DNA from: Bacteroidota bacterium
Lineage (GTDB): Bacteria; Bacteroidota; Ignavibacteria; Ignavibacteriales; Melioribacteraceae
Direction: 5' to 3'
NCBI GenBank assembly: GCA_023397505.1
Contig: JAEWUC010000003.1
Coordinates: forward strand, 558,001 to 622,000
Length of the DNA stretch: 64,000 nucleotides
Below, one piece after another: positions 1 through 9,038 of the stretch. Position 1 is the first letter of the stretch. The number at the start of each line of letters is the position of its first letter. The translations under genes were made by a program, and so were the position numbers. The notes under the pieces are model-generated. The model did not search any database. It was given only the letters and a program-made list of their open reading frames with translations, and had not been told where the DNA came from.

Positions 1-1312
1 CAAAAATCGGGGCACTTGTTCCGACCCAAACAATAATTGCGGAAGCTATTAAAGCAACCGCGCCAGTGAACAGTGCGAGTTCTCTTGAAAGTACATTTTC
101 TTCAAACGAAAAATTTTCGGATAGATATTTCCATCTGTAAATTATCATCCCGATCCCCATCAAACCGAACAAACTTAAAAACAGTACCAGGAAGAAATAA
201 ACCATCATACCGGGGTCAACAAAGGAGTGAACGGAAGCATCGCCGAGAATTCCGCTCCGTGTTAGAAACGTACTGTAAATAACGAGAATAAATGTAAGAA
301 TGCTTAGCATCAAATTAGTTTTAACAAATCTTCCGGCGGAATTGCCGCCTTCTTTATCCTGCGTTTTCTTTTGAACAAGCAATGTATGGATTGAAGCAAC
401 ACCAATAATCCAGGGTATAAGCGATGAGTTTTCAACAGGATCCCATCCCCAATAACCTCCCCATCCCAAAACACCATAAGCCCAATAACCGCCGAGCATA
501 ATTGCAACTCCGAGAACCATCGTTCCGATTAGCACCCACGGTAATGATTGTTTAACCCAATCTTTGTATTCGTTTTTAATTAATGCCGCAAGAGCAAATG
601 AAAATGGAACAGCCGACATTGCGAATCCCACGAACAAAATAGGAGGATGAATCTGCATCCAAAAATTTTGTAAAAGCGGATTTAATCCTTTGCCTTCAAT
701 TATAAATTGATTCATCGAAACGCCGTTTGAAAGAAGCGTTGCATAAAGGTCGCGGCCGACTTGAATAAATTGTTTACCGGATTGCGGATCGCTGAAAATA
801 AAATTTTGCAGCGTAGGCAATGATAGATACGCCGGGTTGATACTTTTCAAATCAACAAATTCAGGTGAAGTCCAAATTAAATTAAACGGTGATTTTAAAA
901 GCGGGTTGACCATTAAAATCAGAAATGATAAGGCAAGAGTGAAAATCATCATTACTCTCGGTTCAAGGTCGCCACGCTTCGAAGTATATTCTAGAAGTAT
1001 CAAACCGATTATTGCCGAAAACAAAGTCCACAATAAAAAGCTTCCTTCCTGCCCAGCGTAAAATGTCGACATTAATAAACCGGTTGGAAGATCGCTTCCG
1101 CTGTAATTATATATATACTTGTATTCGAATTGATGAGTAAGAATTGCATGCAGCAACAATGCGCTTGCGGCCATAACCATAATTGCGGTTGCGTGAAACC
1201 CGATACGAGCAAGCGGTAATGTATTTTGATAACCTTTATAGGTTAAGAAATACATAATAACGGAAAAAACACCGGCGGCAAGCGCCAGTGATAATAAAAT
1301 ATTACCAATCAT
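1..1312 (-). CDS. ccmF: Cytochrome c heme lyase CcmF, 3' end outside window
   Basis: Membrane subunit of System I cytochrome c maturation that transfers heme from CcmE to apocytochrome. Only the N-terminal ~437 residues lie in the window and the gene runs off the left edge. Visible are many hydrophobic segments and the periplasmic tryptophan-rich heme-handling (WWD) motif WGWDPVENSSLIPW near residues 285-298. The ATG at 1310-1312 is preceded by AGGAGATCTT, a good ribosome binding site. It is 21 bases downstream of ccmE, so ccmC-ccmD-ccmE-ccmF reads as one leftward operon. Family assignment is secure; the missing C terminus cannot be assessed. Confidence 0.93.
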   Translation of the reverse strand, partial: MIGNILLSLALAAGVFSVIMYFLTYKGYQNTLPLARIGFHATAIMVMAASALLLHAILTHQFEYKYIYNYSGSDLPTGLLMSTFYAGQEGSFLLWTLFSAIIGLILLEYTSKRGDLEPRVMMIFTLALSFLILMVNPLLKSPFNLIWTSPEFVDLKSINPAYLSLPTLQNFIFSDPQSGKQFIQVGRDLYATLLSNGVSMNQFIIEGKGLNPLLQNFWMQIHPPILFVGFAMSAVPFSFALAALIKNEYKDWVKQSLPWVLIGTMVLGVAIMLGGYWAYGVLGWGGYWGWDPVENSSLIPWIIGVASIHTLLVQKKTQDKEGGNSAGRFVKTNLMLSILTFILVIYSTFLTRSGILGDASVHSFVDPGMMVYFFLVLFLSLFGLMGIGMIIYRWKYLSENFSFEENVLSRELALFTGAVALIASAIIVWVGTSAPIF

Positions 1313-1333
1313 AAGATCTCCTAACTGCTTAAA

Positions 1334-1723
1334 TTAAGCCCCGGCTTGTTTAACCGGCTGTTCTTGATATTTGGAAGGACATTTGGTTAGAATATCGTTC
1401 GCGTGGAAAACACCGTCTTGATATTTGCCCGTTGCTACAATGCTTGTTGACGATTCAAAATTATTGGGCATTGCGCCGTGATACATAACTTTCATAACAT
1501 TGCCCGCATCGTCTTTCATATAAAAAGAAAAAATTTTGTTTTCTTTATCGATGTTGTAATTTCTTTCTTTAATCCAGCTTCCGGTTGCTTTAACGGTTTT
1601 ACCGGCGCCCATTACTTTTGCAAAATTGTTTTCATACTGAACGTTGGTTTGGGTAAAGAGGTAAATCATTATTCCAAGAAACACAACGATGATTCCCCCG
1701 CCGAACATATATTTATTTTTCAT
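1334..1723 (-). CDS. ccmE: Heme chaperone CcmE, Cys-type variant
   Basis: Periplasmic, membrane-anchored chaperone that binds heme covalently and hands it to CcmF. The 129-residue protein has one N-terminal membrane segment (about residues 7-24) followed by an OB-fold-like domain with the family feel of VKATGSW and YHGAMPNNFE. Where classical CcmE has the heme-binding His of H-x3-Y, this protein reads TKCPSKY, giving C115-x3-Y119. The C-x3-Y form is known from archaea and sulfate reducers. A longer reading starting at 1747 exists, but the ATG at 1721-1723 follows AAAGGAGAAATAATT and is preferred. It lies 4 bases after the small ccmD-like gene. Confidence 0.9.
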   Translation of the reverse strand: MKNKYMFGGGIIVVFLGIMIYLFTQTNVQYENNFAKVMGAGKTVKATGSWIKERNYNIDKENKIFSFYMKDDAGNVMKVMYHGAMPNNFESSTSIVATGKYQDGVFHANDILTKCPSKYQEQPVKQAGA

Positions 1724-1727
1724 ATAA

Positions 1728-1883
1728 TTATTTCTCCTTTGATGCAATTTCTTTTTCGATAGCTTTTAAACGCTTATCGGTATTGTTCAGAAATAAAAAA
1801 ATACCGAGCCAAATAACAAGCACAATAAACATTACAATATATATAGAATTGTTTTCGAGAAAACCAAAGAATCCGCCTTCCAA
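1728..1883 (-). CDS. ccmD: Small single-TM protein, CcmD-like
   Basis: A 51-residue reading frame between ccmC and ccmE. It starts with TTG (1881-1883) a few bases after a GAGG ribosome binding site and stops at 1728-1730. The protein has a short N-terminal part (MEGGFFGFLENNS), one hydrophobic helix (about residues 14-32) and a charged tail (NNTDKRLKAIEKEIASKEK). CcmD proteins are poorly conserved in sequence; they are recognised by size, topology and position between ccmC and ccmE. All three match here, and CcmD is known to release holo-CcmE from the CcmABC complex. The assignment rests on position and topology rather than sequence identity. Confidence 0.72.
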   Translation of the reverse strand: MEGGFFGFLENNSIYIVMFIVLVIWLGIFLFLNNTDKRLKAIEKEIASKEK

Positions 1884-1895
1884 TTTTACCTCAAT

Positions 1896-2588
1896 CTATT
1901 TTTTAGATAAACTTTCGCTTATGATAATTAATTTATACCTGATTTTCCAAATCCAGAAATAAAGCATTGTAAATGCAACGAGCGAAATGTAAAACACAAG
2001 CTGCATATTCGAGTTCATTTTAAAATCGACAACGGGACCGGAAGTATCGTCATTTGCAGAACCTGGATGTAGACCGGTCATAATTCTCGGCATTATAAAA
2101 ATGAAAAACGGTACAGTTAAAAACGCAATGATTGAATAAACAGCGGAAAGCCGAGCGCGTTTGTCTTCATTTTCTATCGCAGACCTTAAAGCAAACAAAG
2201 ACCCATAAATTAAAAGTAGAATAAAAATGCTCGTCTCGCGCGGGTCCCAATGCCAAAAAGCTCCCCATGTAAACTTTGCCCAAATTGATCCTGTAACAGT
2301 AGCCAGAACACAAAACACCATTCCAAGCTGCAAAGCCGCGGCTGATTTTGCATCATCATCCAAATCTTTCTTACGTAAATATTTTACACCGTAAATCATC
2401 GCCATCAAAAATGCAATAACTGAAAGCCACGCTGTTGGTACATGAAAGAAAATTATTTTTGCTTTTTCTTCTAGTCCGGGAATGTTTGGAAATTCATACC
2501 AACTGGTTGGCTGCGGAACAATGGGAAACGTAATTCCAGCAATTATAACAAAGGTCATTAATACAAAAAGAATAATTTTCCGGACCAT
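1896..2588 (-). CDS. ccmC: Heme exporter/CcmC-family protein
   Basis: Integral membrane protein of the heme-handling family that loads heme onto CcmE. About 230 residues with six predicted membrane helices. The tryptophan-rich motif WGAFWHWDPRETS is intact, and histidines flank it in the helix ends FFHVPTAW and TGLHPGSAND, as expected for axial heme ligands. The longer reading to 2600 begins with an ATG that has no ribosome binding site. The ATG at 2586-2588 is preceded by GAAAGGTACT and is preferred. First gene of the ccm operon in this window; ccmA and ccmB, the ABC components, are not present here. Confidence 0.88.
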   Translation of the reverse strand: MVRKIILFVLMTFVIIAGITFPIVPQPTSWYEFPNIPGLEEKAKIIFFHVPTAWLSVIAFLMAMIYGVKYLRKKDLDDDAKSAAALQLGMVFCVLATVTGSIWAKFTWGAFWHWDPRETSIFILLLIYGSLFALRSAIENEDKRARLSAVYSIIAFLTVPFFIFIMPRIMTGLHPGSANDDTSGPVVDFKMNSNMQLVFYISLVAFTMLYFWIWKIRYKLIIISESLSKK

Positions 2589-2922
2589 AGTACCTTTCAT
2601 TTTTAAAACATAACAATAGAAGCATTTGATAAGTTTAATATTTCACACATCTAATGCGTTTCAAAAATATGAAAGTGGGCTATGATTTCCAAAGACTAAA
2701 GGACATGATATTGGGTAAAAATAAGTAGTATTAAGGGAAGTGGCTAAAATTTAAGATCCGTAACGATTCGACATGTGGGGCGGAAATGTTCGACAATCGG
2801 GAAACAATTTTATCTATTAAGATTAAGATTCACTCATTTACTTCTGTTTTGATGAATTCATTTATGGCATGAAAATTATCCTATTGAATTTGATATTATC
2901 TAAACATTATGGAGAAAATAAA
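2589..2922. other. Intergenic region between divergent ccm operon and secreted-protein gene
   Basis: About 330 bases with no convincing gene. Only very short frames (under 20 codons) occur. It must carry the promoters for the leftward ccm operon and the rightward gene at 2923, but I could not assign a convincing -35/-10 pair or sigma54 element by eye. The ATG at 2869 is in frame with the downstream gene but lacks a ribosome binding site. Confidence 0.6.
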
Positions 2923-3339
2923 ATGAGAAATTTAGTAATTGCTGTCTTTTTGATAGCATTGTTTGCTGTTTACGCTGATGTTTCTGCACAAAGCACTGAT
3001 ACAACAAAAGCGCCGATTAAGCACGGCAGAAATTTTGTTGATGCAAACGGGGACGGATACAACGACAACGCACCGGATCACGACGGCGACGGAATTCCAA
3101 ACGGCGTTGACCCCGATTATACAGGTGCAAAAGCACAAAAAGGTAAAAGAGCTTTTGTAGATTTGAACGGCGATGGAATTAACGATAACGCAGTACAAGC
3201 TCGCGCAAGAAAAGGTAAAGGTTATGGACCGGCTGACGGTACCGGCAATAAAGGTGTCGCTCCTAAAGATGGAACCGGAAATAATGACGGAACGCAAAAC
3301 CAGGGTTCGGGCCGCGGTAAAAAATGGGGAAGAAAATAA
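2923..3339 (+). CDS. Small secreted protein with Asp-rich Ca-binding (TSP3/EF-hand-like) repeats
   Basis: A 138-residue protein with a clean signal peptide (MRNLVIAVFLIALF... ending near VSAQ) and two copies of a 'FVDxNGDGxNDNA' loop (about residues 38-50 and 77-89). The first is followed by DHDGDGIPNGVDPD. These Asp/Asn/Gly loops match calcium-binding thrombospondin type 3, dockerin and EF-hand loops. The C-terminal third is a low-complexity Gly/Lys/Asn stretch. The start at 2923 is chosen over the upstream in-frame ATG (2869) because GGAGAA precedes it and the signal peptide begins there. No T9SS sorting domain. Function unknown; probably a periplasmic or surface Ca-binding protein. Confidence 0.7.
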   Translation: MRNLVIAVFLIALFAVYADVSAQSTDTTKAPIKHGRNFVDANGDGYNDNAPDHDGDGIPNGVDPDYTGAKAQKGKRAFVDLNGDGINDNAVQARARKGKGYGPADGTGNKGVAPKDGTGNNDGTQNQGSGRGKKWGRK

Positions 3340-3353
3340 TTTGATTTAATTCG

Positions 3354-3390
3354 CGCCTTAGTAATTAAATAGTTGCTAAGGCGTTTCAAC
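3354..3390 (+). terminator. Hairpin, probable terminator
   Basis: Perfect 8-base stem CGCCTTAG (3354-3361) / CTAAGGCG (3376-3383) with a 14-base loop, followed by TTTCAACTTT. It sits 14 bases after the stop of the Ca-binding-repeat gene and before the next ATG at 3408. The T-tract is short, so it may only partly terminate. Confidence 0.55.
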
Positions 3391-3407
3391 TTTAAAATGG
3401 AATATTC

Positions 3408-4553
3408 ATGAAACATCTAAATAGATTGTCGTCAATTATAAAATATATACTACTAATTTTTCTTTTTTCGCTAGGTTATTCTTATGGACAAATAAGTTTT
3501 TCCATTTCAACAGATCAAGAATTCAACAACAACCCGTTTAAATCAGCAGTCCCTGAAAAAGCAATAATCTCATCATTTGACGGCGGGTTGGAAATTGATT
3601 TGGATGCAGTCGCATTCGGCTATTATGGAAGTTATATAAACTTTGATATTATACCGGAAAGAAACTTTTATTGGCACCAGGCATCGGCTTGGAAAAGTTT
3701 TGAGAACTCAACAATTGGAATTTATGCCGAACAAAGAATCAACAAAGAAGAATACAATTACTTCAATTACACAAACCTAAATGCTTTTTATCAACAAAGA
3801 TTCAGCATTGGTGAATTTCATTTTTCAGTTTCACCAAACATTAGTTTAACAAAATACGACAACATCAGCATATTGGATAATTATAAACTTAGCATGGGAT
3901 ATTTTGTAAACCGCGGATTTGAAAGCGGAACTACTCTGATTTTTGGCGGAGCGTTCAATTACAAAAAATATCTTGATCCAATTCAGTCTGGCGTATTTGA
4001 ATATTTCGATTCGACAAATACATTAATTAAAGAAACTTTCATGGATAGAAACATAAATTCGCTAAGTCAATTAATTACTTATGGTAGAATTGCACAATCT
4101 ATAACTCCGACAACAGGCACCGCAGTGCAGTTTACAAACAGGAGTATCATAAACGGTATTGGCAATCAATACAAGGAATTAAACATGGTTTATGGGGATG
4201 AATCGGAAATTTTCGACGACCCCGTAAATACAGAAGGCAACGGCTTGTTGTTCGAAGTTACACAATTAATCGGCGAAGATATGTCGTTAAAAGCCGGCTA
4301 TTATTTCAATAAAAAGTTTTATCCCTCGCAGGGTATTTATAATGAAGCAGGCAATTATTCAACCAATATTATGCGTACAGATTCTCAAAATATTCTAAAT
4401 ATTGTCTTTAAAAAGAATTTCACTTTGGATGATTCAAGCGGCAGTGTACTTTCTCTCGGAGTAAATTATCAATACATTAATAACCAATCGAACAGCTACT
4501 GGTTTAATTACAAAGGTAATTTATTAAATGTAAGTTTAGGCGTTCAGTTTTAA
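3408..4553 (+). CDS. Probable outer-membrane beta-barrel protein of unknown function
   Basis: 381 residues. The N terminus is a signal peptide (hydrophobic KYILLIFLFSLGYSYG, cleavage near residue 28). The rest is rich in alternating aromatic/polar strands such as FHFSVSPNISL, LSLGVNYQYI and a final LLNVSLGVQF. A terminal Phe and amphipathic last strand are typical of outer-membrane barrels recognised by BamA. No enzymatic motif seen. It lies between the small Ca-binding-repeat protein and an NtrB/NtrC pair on the same strand. Beta-barrel assignment is inferred from composition, not from a recognised family. Confidence 0.6.
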   Translation: MKHLNRLSSIIKYILLIFLFSLGYSYGQISFSISTDQEFNNNPFKSAVPEKAIISSFDGGLEIDLDAVAFGYYGSYINFDIIPERNFYWHQASAWKSFENSTIGIYAEQRINKEEYNYFNYTNLNAFYQQRFSIGEFHFSVSPNISLTKYDNISILDNYKLSMGYFVNRGFESGTTLIFGGAFNYKKYLDPIQSGVFEYFDSTNTLIKETFMDRNINSLSQLITYGRIAQSITPTTGTAVQFTNRSIINGIGNQYKELNMVYGDESEIFDDPVNTEGNGLLFEVTQLIGEDMSLKAGYYFNKKFYPSQGIYNEAGNYSTNIMRTDSQNILNIVFKKNFTLDDSSGSVLSLGVNYQYINNQSNSYWFNYKGNLLNVSLGVQF

Positions 4554-4652
4554 TTAAACTATGGCATCCTTCCAAAATATTTCACATCATATTAATGTGA
4601 ATTTTAGAATAAACTTTTGAGTAAATTAAAATACAAGTCTGAGAATTATATA

Positions 4653-6653
4653 ATGATTTTCAAAAAAATATTTGTTCAGCCGAAAAGTTTATTACTGATC
4701 TTTGTCGTAACGGCAATAATTATTTTTGCTTCTACCCTGTTCGAGTTAAATCAAAGTAAAAAAGAAATGTTGGTTTTGATGGAAGGTCAAAGTCATACAT
4801 TGCTTGAAGCGCTTTTGAAATCATCCGACAATGCGCTTATCTCCTACAATCAATTTGAGGAAGAAATAACCAAACGTCTTTTGAACAATGCTTTATTAAT
4901 TAAAGAAATGTATGAAAAGGGATTGATTTCAAATTCATTTCTTAAAGACATAGCCGCTAAAAACAATATTTACAGAATAAACATTTTCAATAAAAACGGC
5001 AGTAAAATGTTTACAAGTCATACACAGATTCATAAATTTAATGAAGATAATGAAGCGCCGGACAACTTAAAACCGATATTTGAAGACGAAACCGATACAC
5101 TTATAATTGGAATAAAATCCGCACGCCATGAAAGCGGTAAAAGATTTGCAGTTGCAGTTTCAGCAGCAAACCAATCCGCAATAGTCTTAAATGTTGATGC
5201 TGAGGAATTATTGAACTTCCACAAACAAGTTGGTTTTGGTACGCTTCTAAAAGATATAACTAATAATTCCAATATAGAATATGTTGCCCTTCAGGATTAC
5301 GATGGAATAATAGCAGCTTCGGGGTCAACGGATTTTCTTGAAGATATCGATTCCTCTGTTGTTTTAGAACAAACTTTACAAGAGAATCAATATAATTGGA
5401 GAATTGTTGAACATAACGATAGAGAAGTTTTTGAAGCACTTCACCCGTTTATTCACGATGATTATTCAGTGGGTGTATTCAGACTCGGATTATCTTTAGA
5501 GCCGCTCGAAAACATTAATCAAAGAATTACTCAAAGAATGATTTTAACGGGAATAGGACTTTTCCTATTCGGCTACGTAACGCTAATTTTAATTTTCACA
5601 CGGCAGAATTTTACTCTATTAAATAAACGCTATAAAGACTATGAAGTTTATTCACAAAATATTTTGGAAAATGTAAACGACGGAGTTATAGTTTTAGACT
5701 CTGATTCTAATATTAAAACGATAAACAAAAGCGCATCAAAACTTTTGGGAGTGCGGGATGAAGCAAGCAGTGATATCAAAAGAATACTTGGAGAAAGGAA
5801 TTGCTCGTTAATTTTCGAATCGGAATTACCTCTGGTACAGATTGATTGTGTTATTAATGGACAAACAAAATATTTCATCGTTTCCAAAAGCATTTTCAAG
5901 CCGCAAGAAGATGAATCAAATACAGTTCTAATATTATCCGATATGACAGATCAGAAAATATTGGAGAAGCAAATTCAACGTAACGAGCGGATGACGGCTA
6001 TGGGTGAGCTGGCCTCGTCGGTAGCGCATGAAATTCGAAATCCGTTGAATACAATCGGTACAATTACACAACAGCTTCGTAAAGATTTCGTTCCGGTTGA
6101 AAATGTGGAAGAATATAAGACACTATCAGAATTAGTCTATAAAGAAGTTAAAAGGATCAATGAAACAATAGAAAATTTTTTGATATTCGCGAGACCTTTA
6201 CCGCCGAAACCCGAGTTGATTAATACTTCGCATTTCTTTGCGCAACTAAAAAAACAGTACGATCCTCTGCTTAATCAAAAAAATATTAAACTTATTTTAA
6301 ATGAAAGTTGGAACGGTGAGGTAAAATGGGACCCGCAGCAAATCCGGCAGGTATTAATTAATCTGTTTGAAAACTCTATCGATTCAATTGAAAATGGCGG
6401 AATTATAGAAGTGAGTATTTCCGAAATTGAAAATGACAAGATTGAAATAAAAGTTGTCGATTCCGGCAAAGGTATTCCCGGTGAAATAGTAAATAAAATT
6501 TTTGATCTTTACTTCACAACAAAGCTGAAAGGAAACGGCATCGGACTCAGCGTTGTTCAAAAAATAATTTACGAACACAACGGTATTATTTCGGTTGAAA
6601 ATAAACCCGAAACGGGCGCAGTATTCAGCATTATTATTCCTAAAAATATTTAA
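4653..6653 (+). CDS. NtrB-like membrane sensor histidine kinase
   Basis: Sensor kinase of a two-component system. Domain order (numbered from a possible TTG at 4617): first membrane helix around 25-45, periplasmic sensor region about 50-300, second helix about 307-328, PAS domain about 345-445, HisKA with phospho-acceptor His in SSVAHEIRNPLNTIG (about 470), and HATPase with NLFENSIDSI, DSGKGIP and GNGIGLSVV. The ATG at 4653 (666 residues) is preferred because the TTG lacks a good ribosome binding site, though neither start is strong. The next gene, a sigma54-activator regulator, begins 11 bases downstream, so the two are cognate partners. The signal is unknown. Confidence 0.87.
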   Translation: MIFKKIFVQPKSLLLIFVVTAIIIFASTLFELNQSKKEMLVLMEGQSHTLLEALLKSSDNALISYNQFEEEITKRLLNNALLIKEMYEKGLISNSFLKDIAAKNNIYRINIFNKNGSKMFTSHTQIHKFNEDNEAPDNLKPIFEDETDTLIIGIKSARHESGKRFAVAVSAANQSAIVLNVDAEELLNFHKQVGFGTLLKDITNNSNIEYVALQDYDGIIAASGSTDFLEDIDSSVVLEQTLQENQYNWRIVEHNDREVFEALHPFIHDDYSVGVFRLGLSLEPLENINQRITQRMILTGIGLFLFGYVTLILIFTRQNFTLLNKRYKDYEVYSQNILENVNDGVIVLDSDSNIKTINKSASKLLGVRDEASSDIKRILGERNCSLIFESELPLVQIDCVINGQTKYFIVSKSIFKPQEDESNTVLILSDMTDQKILEKQIQRNERMTAMGELASSVAHEIRNPLNTIGTITQQLRKDFVPVENVEEYKTLSELVYKEVKRINETIENFLIFARPLPPKPELINTSHFFAQLKKQYDPLLNQKNIKLILNESWNGEVKWDPQQIRQVLINLFENSIDSIENGGIIEVSISEIENDKIEIKVVDSGKGIPGEIVNKIFDLYFTTKLKGNGIGLSVVQKIIYEHNGIISVENKPETGAVFSIIIPKNI

Positions 6654-6664
6654 CAGGATTTAAG

Positions 6665-8032
6665 ATGAATAGTTTTTCGGTATTAGTAATTGACGATGAA
6701 GAATCGCAGCTTCAATCGTTAAAGACATTTTTAACAAAACGTAATTATAAAATTTTCACCGCCTCAAGTGGTGAAAGCGGTTACAAGATTGCCGAAGAAA
6801 ATATCATTGATATTGTTTTAACAGATTTTAAAATGCCCGGCTGGGACGGTTTGACGGTTTTAAAAAAACTAAAAGGATTGAATCCCGAAATATATGTAGT
6901 TGTAATGACAGCTTACGGTACAATTGAAGGAGCTGTGAATTTAATGAAGAATGGTGCATTCGATCATTTGATTAAGCCAATCGATCTCGACCAGCTTGAG
7001 AATGTATTAAATAAAATTAAAGAGCGGCGTTATTTGATTTCTGAGAATAAACTTCTACGTAATCAATTACATGAAAAATTCCGTTTTGAATCCATTGTTT
7101 CAAAAAGTACAGCTATGGAAAATGTTCTTAGTACAGCCGCACGTGTAGCTCAAACAAAATCTACAGCACTGATTAGAGGTGAAAGCGGAACAGGAAAAGA
7201 GTTAATTGCCAAAGCAATACATTTTGCGAGCGGTAGAAAAGATAAACCTTTTATTACGGTTAATGTCGCTTCTCTTTCCGAAAACCTGCTTGAAAGTGAA
7301 TTATTCGGTCATGAAAAAGGAGCTTTCACAGGCGCCATAAATCAACGCATCGGCAGGTTCGAAGAGGCCAACGAAGGTACTTTATTTATCGATGAAGTCG
7401 GCGAAATCCCCCTTTCTATACAGGTTAAATTATTACGCGCAGTTCAGTTTGGGGAGATTCAAAAAATAGGAAGTAATTTAACAATTAAAACGGATGTACG
7501 GATTATTGCAGCTACACATAGAAATCTTGAAGAGATGATAAAGGAAAAAACTTTCCGAGAGGATTTGTTTTACAGGTTGAATGTTGTAACTATTAATCTT
7601 CCGCCGTTGCGTGAAAGAAAAGACGATATTGCTTTATTGACAGATCACTTCATCAAAAAGTTTTCCGGTGATATCGGCAAAAATGTAAAAGGAATTTCCA
7701 AAGAGGCATTCGATTATTTGATAAAATACAATTTTCCAGGCAATATACGAGAACTGGAAAATATGATTGAGCGCGCTATTGTTTTAACACGCAATGAGTA
7801 CATTACCAAAGACGATCTGCCTGCTCCTGTAATTTCTAATGTCGGCAGCACCGAATTCGATCCGCATGATTTGGAAGAAGATTATGAAACTAAAATAAAG
7901 AAATACGAGACGGCAATAATTAATGAGGCGTTAAGCCGCACAAACGGAAACCAAAGCGCGGCTGCAAGAATTTTAAATATTACAGAAAGACATTTAAGAT
8001 CGCGGTTGGAACGGCTCGGGCTAAAGAAATAA
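6665..8032 (+). CDS. NtrC-family sigma54-dependent response regulator
   Basis: 455 residues. The receiver domain (1-115) carries phospho-acceptor D54 in LTDFKMPG and acidic D10-D11. The AAA+ domain (about 140-375) has Walker A GESGTGKE (172-179), the sigma54-contacting GAFTGA loop (219-224) and the arginine-finger region. The C-terminal Fis-type helix-turn-helix (about 415-455) reads NQSAAARILNITERHLRSRL. Once phosphorylated it should activate sigma54-dependent promoters through ATP hydrolysis. All catalytic signatures are intact. It is co-transcribed with the sensor kinase. Target promoters were not identified in this window. Confidence 0.93.
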   Translation: MNSFSVLVIDDEESQLQSLKTFLTKRNYKIFTASSGESGYKIAEENIIDIVLTDFKMPGWDGLTVLKKLKGLNPEIYVVVMTAYGTIEGAVNLMKNGAFDHLIKPIDLDQLENVLNKIKERRYLISENKLLRNQLHEKFRFESIVSKSTAMENVLSTAARVAQTKSTALIRGESGTGKELIAKAIHFASGRKDKPFITVNVASLSENLLESELFGHEKGAFTGAINQRIGRFEEANEGTLFIDEVGEIPLSIQVKLLRAVQFGEIQKIGSNLTIKTDVRIIAATHRNLEEMIKEKTFREDLFYRLNVVTINLPPLRERKDDIALLTDHFIKKFSGDIGKNVKGISKEAFDYLIKYNFPGNIRELENMIERAIVLTRNEYITKDDLPAPVISNVGSTEFDPHDLEEDYETKIKKYETAIINEALSRTNGNQSAAARILNITERHLRSRLERLGLKK

Positions 8033-8077
8033 AATTCTATTTCCTTTCACCGCAAAGACGCAGTAGGAAAAAATATT

Positions 8078-9022
8078 TTATACAAGAATTGTTTCTTTCT
8101 TAATGTTATTAACATATTCGGCAGCGCTTAATGCGGCAATTGTTCCATCGGCGACTGCAGTAGTGACTTGTCTGTATCGTTTTACAATCGAATCTCCCCC
8201 AGCATAAACACCCGGAATATTAGTAGCCATATTTTTATCAACTATTATTTCACCGTATTGACTTAATTCTAAAACTCCATAAAACTTTTCTGTGTTGGGA
8301 ACATAACCTATAAAAACAAAAACACCGTCAACATTTATTTCAGAGATTTCTCTTGATGTTTGATTTTGAATCTTAACACTTCTTAAACTTTCGTCGCCGA
8401 TAAATTCAGTAATTTTTGATTCCATTACAAAATTTATTTTCGGATTATTCTTCGCTTCGTTAACATAATGTTCAAGCGCCTGGAAATGATCGAACTGATG
8501 TACAATAGTAACTTTTGAAGCATACTTTGTTAAAGATACAGCTTCTTCCAATGCCGAGTTTCCGCCGCCGACAACGATTATTTCTTTATCTGTAAAGAAA
8601 TCACCGTCGCAGGTTGCACAGTAAGAAATTCCTTTTCCTTTAAACTCATTTTCGCCGGGTACACCGAGTGTTCTTGATTTACCGCCGGTTGCAATTATTA
8701 CCGAGTGAGCAGTAAAAACATCATTATTATTGACTGTAATTTTCTTTATTTCGCCGTCCAAATCGAGACCGGTGATTTTAATATTACTTTTAATAATACA
8801 TCCGAATTTTTGAGCTTGCTTTTTCATATTTAGCGAAAGTTGATAACCGCTAATGCTTTCGATGCCGGGGTAATTTGCAATCTCGTGTGTTAAAACCATT
8901 TGTCCGCCCACTGTTCCTTCATTAAGAATTAATGTTTTAACACGAGCACGCGATAAATAAATTCCTGCAGTTAAACCGGCGGCACCTCCTCCAATTACAA
9001 TAACATCAAAATGATTTTCCAT
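8078..9022 (-). CDS. trxB: Thioredoxin reductase
   Basis: Flavoenzyme that passes electrons from NADPH to thioredoxin. 314 residues, the normal length for low-molecular-weight TrxR. The FAD-binding Rossmann motif GGGAAGLTAG (11-20), the redox-active CATC (C135/C138) and the NAD(P)-binding motif GGGNSALEEA (152-161) are all present. The C-terminal FAD motif is GVYAGGDS. It follows an atypical thioredoxin-like gene on the same strand (gap 44 bases containing a UUCG hairpin), suggesting that protein is its partner. The ATG at 9020-9022 follows GGAGAA. Confidence 0.93.
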   Translation of the reverse strand: MENHFDVIVIGGGAAGLTAGIYLSRARVKTLILNEGTVGGQMVLTHEIANYPGIESISGYQLSLNMKKQAQKFGCIIKSNIKITGLDLDGEIKKITVNNNDVFTAHSVIIATGGKSRTLGVPGENEFKGKGISYCATCDGDFFTDKEIIVVGGGNSALEEAVSLTKYASKVTIVHQFDHFQALEHYVNEAKNNPKINFVMESKITEFIGDESLRSVKIQNQTSREISEINVDGVFVFIGYVPNTEKFYGVLELSQYGEIIVDKNMATNIPGVYAGGDSIVKRYRQVTTAVADGTIAALSAAEYVNNIKKETILV

Positions 9023-9038
9023 TTCTTCTCCAAAGAAC

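Noticed and set aside
837..1061. Plus-strand open frame inside ccmF
   Set aside because: It lies antisense to a well-supported gene, has no ribosome binding site and no recognisable protein features. The other long antisense frames inside gltB, hydA, hydB and mmdA were dropped for the same reason.
8041..8066. CACCGCAAAGACGCAG sequence between the NtrC gene and trxB, like a dispersed repeat
   Set aside because: Too short and without paired arms to call as an element.
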